64,000 nucleotides of DNA from Marthasterias glacialis (taxonomy: Eukaryota; Echinodermata; Asteroidea; Forcipulatida; Asteriidae): contig CAJVRT020000004.1 in the NCBI GenBank assembly GCA_911728455.2, positions 90,371 through 154,370 of the forward strand. The letters run 5' to 3'. Position 1 is the first letter of the stretch. Each line of letters opens with the position of its first letter. Below the pieces are notes generated by a model, which saw nothing but the letters and a program-made list of their open reading frames with translations, was not told the DNA's origin and ran no database searches. Positions 60,641-64,000 of the stretch are shown here, in pieces. Both the position numbers and the translations under genes were made by a program.

Positions 60641-63600
60641 TTTTCGGTTTTTTGGCCCAAAAAGAAGGGCCCTAAAATCGTGGATATTTTCCAAACTAAG
60701 GCAGATCCGGACCTGCAAAGTGTAGGGCTGGGGTCGGGGGAGGTTCCCTCTTGAGTTGGTAGAGCGAAAACGACTTTGAAATTTTGGTCCAAAATTAAAA
60801 AACTCTCAAGGGGGGGGTAACGGTGACTTTTTCAGTTTTTTGGCCCAAAAAGAAGGGCCCTAAAATCCTGGATATTTTCCAAACTAAGGCAGATCCGGAC
60901 CTGCAAAGTGTAGGGCTGGGGTCGGGGGAGGTTCCCTCTTGAGTTGATAGAGCAAAAACGACTTTGAAATTTTGGTCCAAATTGAAAATCTCTCAAGGGG
61001 GGGGGGTAACGGTGACTTTTTCGGTTTTTTGGCCCAAAAAGAAGGGCCCTAAAATCGTGGATATTTTCCAAACTAAGGCAGATCCGGACCTGCAAAGTGT
61101 AGGGCTGGGGTCGGGGGAGGTTCCCTCTTGAGTTGGTAGAGCAAAAACGACTTTGAAATTTTGGTCCAAAATTGAAAATCTCTCAAGGGGGGGTAACGGT
61201 GACTTTTTCGGTTTTTTGGCCCAAAAAGAAGGGCCCTAAAATCGTGGATATTTTCCAAACTAAGGCAGATCCGGACCTGCAAAGTGTAGGGCTGGGGTCG
61301 GGGGAGGTTCCCTCTTGAGTTGGTAGAGCAAAAACGACTTTGAAATTTTGGTCCAAAATTGAAAATCTCTCAAGGGGGGGGGGTAACGGTGACTTTTTCG
61401 GTTTTTTGGCCCAAAAAGAAGGGCCCTAAAATCGTTGATATTTTCCAAACTAAGGCAGATCCGGACCTGCAAAGTGTAGGGCTGGGGTCGGGGGAGGTTC
61501 CCTCTTGAGTTGGTAGAGCAAAAACGACTTTGAAATTTTGGTCCAAAATTGAAAATCTCTCAAGGGGGGGTAACGGTGACTTTTTCGGTTTTTTGGCCCA
61601 AAAAGAAGGGCCCTATAATCGTGGATATTTTCCAAACTAAGGCAGATCCGGACCTGCAAAGTGTAGGGCTGGGGTCGGGGGAGGTTCCCTCTTGAGTTGG
61701 TAGAGCAAAAACGACTTTGAAATTTTGGTCCAAAATTGAAAATCTCTCAAGGGGGGGTAACGGTGACTTTTTCGGTTTTTTGGCCCAAAAAGAAGGGCCC
61801 TAAAATCGTGGATATTTTCCAAACTAAGGCAGATCCGGACCTGCAAAGTGTAGGGCTGGGGTCGGGGGAGGTTCCCTCTTGAGTTGGTAGAGCAAAAACG
61901 ACTTTGAAATTTTGGTCCAAAATTGAAAATCTCTCAAGGGGGGGGGGGGGGAACGGTGACTTTTTCGGTTTTTTGGCCCAAAAAGAAGGGCCCTAAAATC
62001 CTGGATATTTTCCAAACTAAGGCAGATCCGGACCTGCAAAGTGTAGGGCTGGGGTCGGGGGAGGTTCCCTCTTGAGTTGGTGGAGCAAAAACGACTTTGA
62101 AATTTTGGTCCAAAATTGAAAATCTCTCAAGGGGGGGGTAACGGTGACTTTTTCGGTTTTTTGGCCCAAAAAGAAGGGCCCTAAAATCCTGGATATTTTC
62201 CAAACTAAGGCAGATCCGGACCTGCAAAGTGTAGGGCTGGGGTCGGGGGAGGTTCCCTCTTTGAGTTGGTAGAGCAAAAACGACTTTGAAATTTTGGTCC
62301 AAAATTGAAAATCTCTCAAGGGGGGGGTAACGGTGACTTTTTCGGTTTTTTGGCCCAAAAAGAAGGGCCCTAAAATCCTGGATATTTTCCAAACTAAGGC
62401 AGATCCGGACCTGCAAAGTGTAGGGCTGGGGTCGGGGGGAGGTTCCCTCTTGAGTTGGTAGAGCAAAAACGACTTTGAAATTTTGGTCAAAAATTGAAAA
62501 TCTCTCAAGGGGGGGGGGGGGGGGTAACGGTGACTTTTTCGGTTTTTTGGCCCAAAAAGAAGGGCCCTAAAATCGTGGATATTTTCCAAACTAAGGCAGA
62601 TCCGGACCTGCAAAGTGTAGGGCTGGGGTCGGGGGAGGTTCCATTTGAGTTGGTAGAGCAAAAACGACTTTGAAATTTTGGTCCAAAATTAAAAAACTCT
62701 CAAGGGGGGGTAACGGTGACTTTTTCGGTTTTTTGGCCCAAAAAGAAGGGCCCTAAAATCGTGGATATTTTCCAAACTAAGGCAGATCCGGACCTGCAAA
62801 GTTTAGGGCTGGGGTCGGGGGAGGTTCCCTCTTGAGTTGGTAGAGCAAAAACGACTTTGAAATTTTGGTCCAAATTGAAAATCTCTCAAGGGGGGGTAAC
62901 GGTGACTTTTTCGGTTTTTTGGCCCAAAAAGAAGGACCTTAAAATCGTGGATATTTTCCAAACTAAGGCAGAGACGGACCTGCAAAGTGTAGGGCTGGGG
63001 TCGGGGGAGGTTCCCTCTTGAGTTGGTAGAGCAAAAACGACTTTGAAATTTTGGTCCAAAATTGAAAATCTCTCAAGGGGGGGTAACGGTGACTTTTTCG
63101 GTTTTTGGGCCCAAAAAGAAGGGCCCTAAAATCGTGGATATTTTCCAAACTAAGGCAGATCCGGACCTGCAAAGTGTTCGGCTGGGGTCGGGGGAGGTTC
63201 CCTCTTGAGTTGGTAGAGCAAAAACGACTTTGAAATTTTGGTCCAAATTTGAAAATCTCTCAAGGGGGGGTAACGGTGACTTTTTCGGTTTTTTGGCCCA
63301 AAAAGAAGGGCCCTAAAATCCTGGATATTTTCCAAACTAAGGCAGATCCGGACCTGCAAAGTGTAGGGCTGGGGTCGGGGGAGGTTCCCTCTTGAGTTGG
63401 TACAGCAAAAACGACTTTGAAATTTTGGTTCAAAATTGAAAATCTCTCAAGGGGGGGGTAACGGTGACTTTTTCGGTTTTTTGGCCCAAAATAGAAGGGC
63501 CCTAAAATCGTGGATATTTTCCAAACTACGGCAGATCCGGACCTGCAAAGTGTAGGGCTGGGGTCGGGGGAGGTTCCCTCTTGAGTTGGTAGAGCAAAAA

Positions 63601-63847
63601 CGACTTTGAAATTTTGGTCCAAAATTGAAAATCTCTCAAGGGGGGGGGTAACGGTGACTTTTTCGGTTTTTTGGCCCAAAATAGAAGGGCCCTAAAATCG
63701 TGGATATTTTCCAAACTACGGCAGATCCGGACCTGCAAAGTGTAGGGCTGGGGTCGGGGGAGGTTCCCTCTTGAGTTGGTAGAGCAAAAACGACTTTGAA
63801 ATTTTGGTCCAAAATTGAAAATCTCTCAAGGGGGGGTAACGGTGACT

Positions 63848-64000
63848 TTTTCGGTTTTTTGGCCCAAAAAGAAGGGCCCTAAAATCGTGGATATTTTCCA
63901 AACTAAGGCAGATCCGGACCTGCAAAGTGTAGGGCTGGGGTCGGGGGAGGTTCCCTCTTGAGTTGGTAGAGCAAAAACGACTTTGAAATTTTGGTCCAAT
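63848..64000 (+). repeat. Incomplete last monomer at the window edge
   Basis: The final unit is intact for about 153 bp and stops in GGTCCAAT within inverted repeat 2. Its last base differs from the consensus (GGTCCAAAAT), as in the rare GGTCCAATATTG variant at about 46,944 and 53,582. The array clearly continues beyond the window. Confidence 0.9.

Larger units (their letters stand above)
1..64000 (+). repeat. Satellite DNA array, ~187-bp monomer, about 339 tandem units
   Basis: Landmarks such as the CTAAGG or CTACGG site recur every 186-210 bp from the first base to the last, with only three clearly truncated units. The array starts in phase 1 of the consensus as defined here, and the last unit (from 63,848) is cut by the window edge. 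Mean spacing is about 189 bp because the G-tract is often longer than its usual 7. All units have the same orientation. Most differ from the consensus by only a few substitutions or 1-bp indels, and many variants are shared by several units, which indicates local amplification. A uniform, gene-free array of this length is characteristic of eukaryotic satellite DNA. The 187-bp size is near a nucleosome repeat length, which fits but does not prove a heterochromatic or centromeric role. I do not recognise the family. Confidence 0.98.

Noticed and set aside
1-64000. Hundreds of overlapping open frames of 60-260 codons, mostly on the minus strand
   Set aside because: They are the same repeat read in three frames. 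They start and stop at the same monomer positions, shift frame because 187 is not a multiple of three, and depend on G-tract length. No domain, start context or separate coding region is visible.
1-64000. CRISPR array
   Set aside because: There are no short repeats separated by unique spacers. The entire 187-bp period is repeated.
1-64000. Transposon, LTR element or other mobile insertion within the array
   Set aside because: Reading the whole window showed no block departing from the monomer. The three truncated units are explained by joins within the satellite itself.

Overview
The whole 64,000-base window is one uninterrupted head-to-tail array of a satellite DNA with a monomer of about 187 bp. 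I count about 339 units (one incomplete at the right edge, a few truncated), all in the same orientation. No unique sequence, transposon, RNA gene or credible protein gene was seen. Long satellite arrays with higher-order structure are typical of eukaryotic nuclear heterochromatin (centromeric, pericentromeric or subtelomeric). I do not recognise the family, so neither the species nor the chromosomal location can be named.

Monomer anatomy, numbering the consensus from the T-run before CGG: an inverted repeat TTTTTGG-C-CCAAAAA (9-23); the palindrome AGGGCCCT (26-33); a near-palindrome centred on TCCGGA (61-76); a G-rich block GGGCTGGGGTCGGGGGAGG (85-103); a tRNA-D-arm-like hairpin (108-125); a second inverted repeat AATTTTGG-T-CCAAAATT (140-156); and a G homopolymer (170-176) that is usually 7 long but ranges from 3 to 21. 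The consensus is about 46-47% GC, with a strong excess of G over C on this strand and six CpG sites.

Layout by region. From 1 to about 4.4 kb the monomers are loosely ordered. From 4.37 to 7.27 kb there is a clear dimer/tetramer higher-order repeat in which short and long G-tracts alternate. From about 7.3 to 31 kb there is a mosaic of 5-, 7-, 8-, 12- and 13-monomer periodicities, tracked by a diagnostic C-type monomer (ten copies, 14.25-28.49 kb), and including a near-perfect 1.53-kb tandem duplication at 25.1-28.1 kb. From 31 to 36 kb there is a rearranged stretch with an out-of-register junction at 31,240. From 37.2 to 41.65 kb lies a very regular domain of 186-187 bp monomers with short G-tracts. 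From 43.16 to 55.14 kb there is a large segmental duplication (28 monomers, then 35), whose second copy carries its own extra 7-monomer duplication. From 56.35 to 58.63 kb there is a 6-monomer duplication, followed by mixed monomers and a junction inside G-tracts at about 60.62 kb.

No genes work together here. The biology to be read is how the array evolves: unequal exchange at several scales, G-tract slippage, and a few illegitimate joins at short homologies. Open reading frames occur on both strands but are by-products of the repeat.
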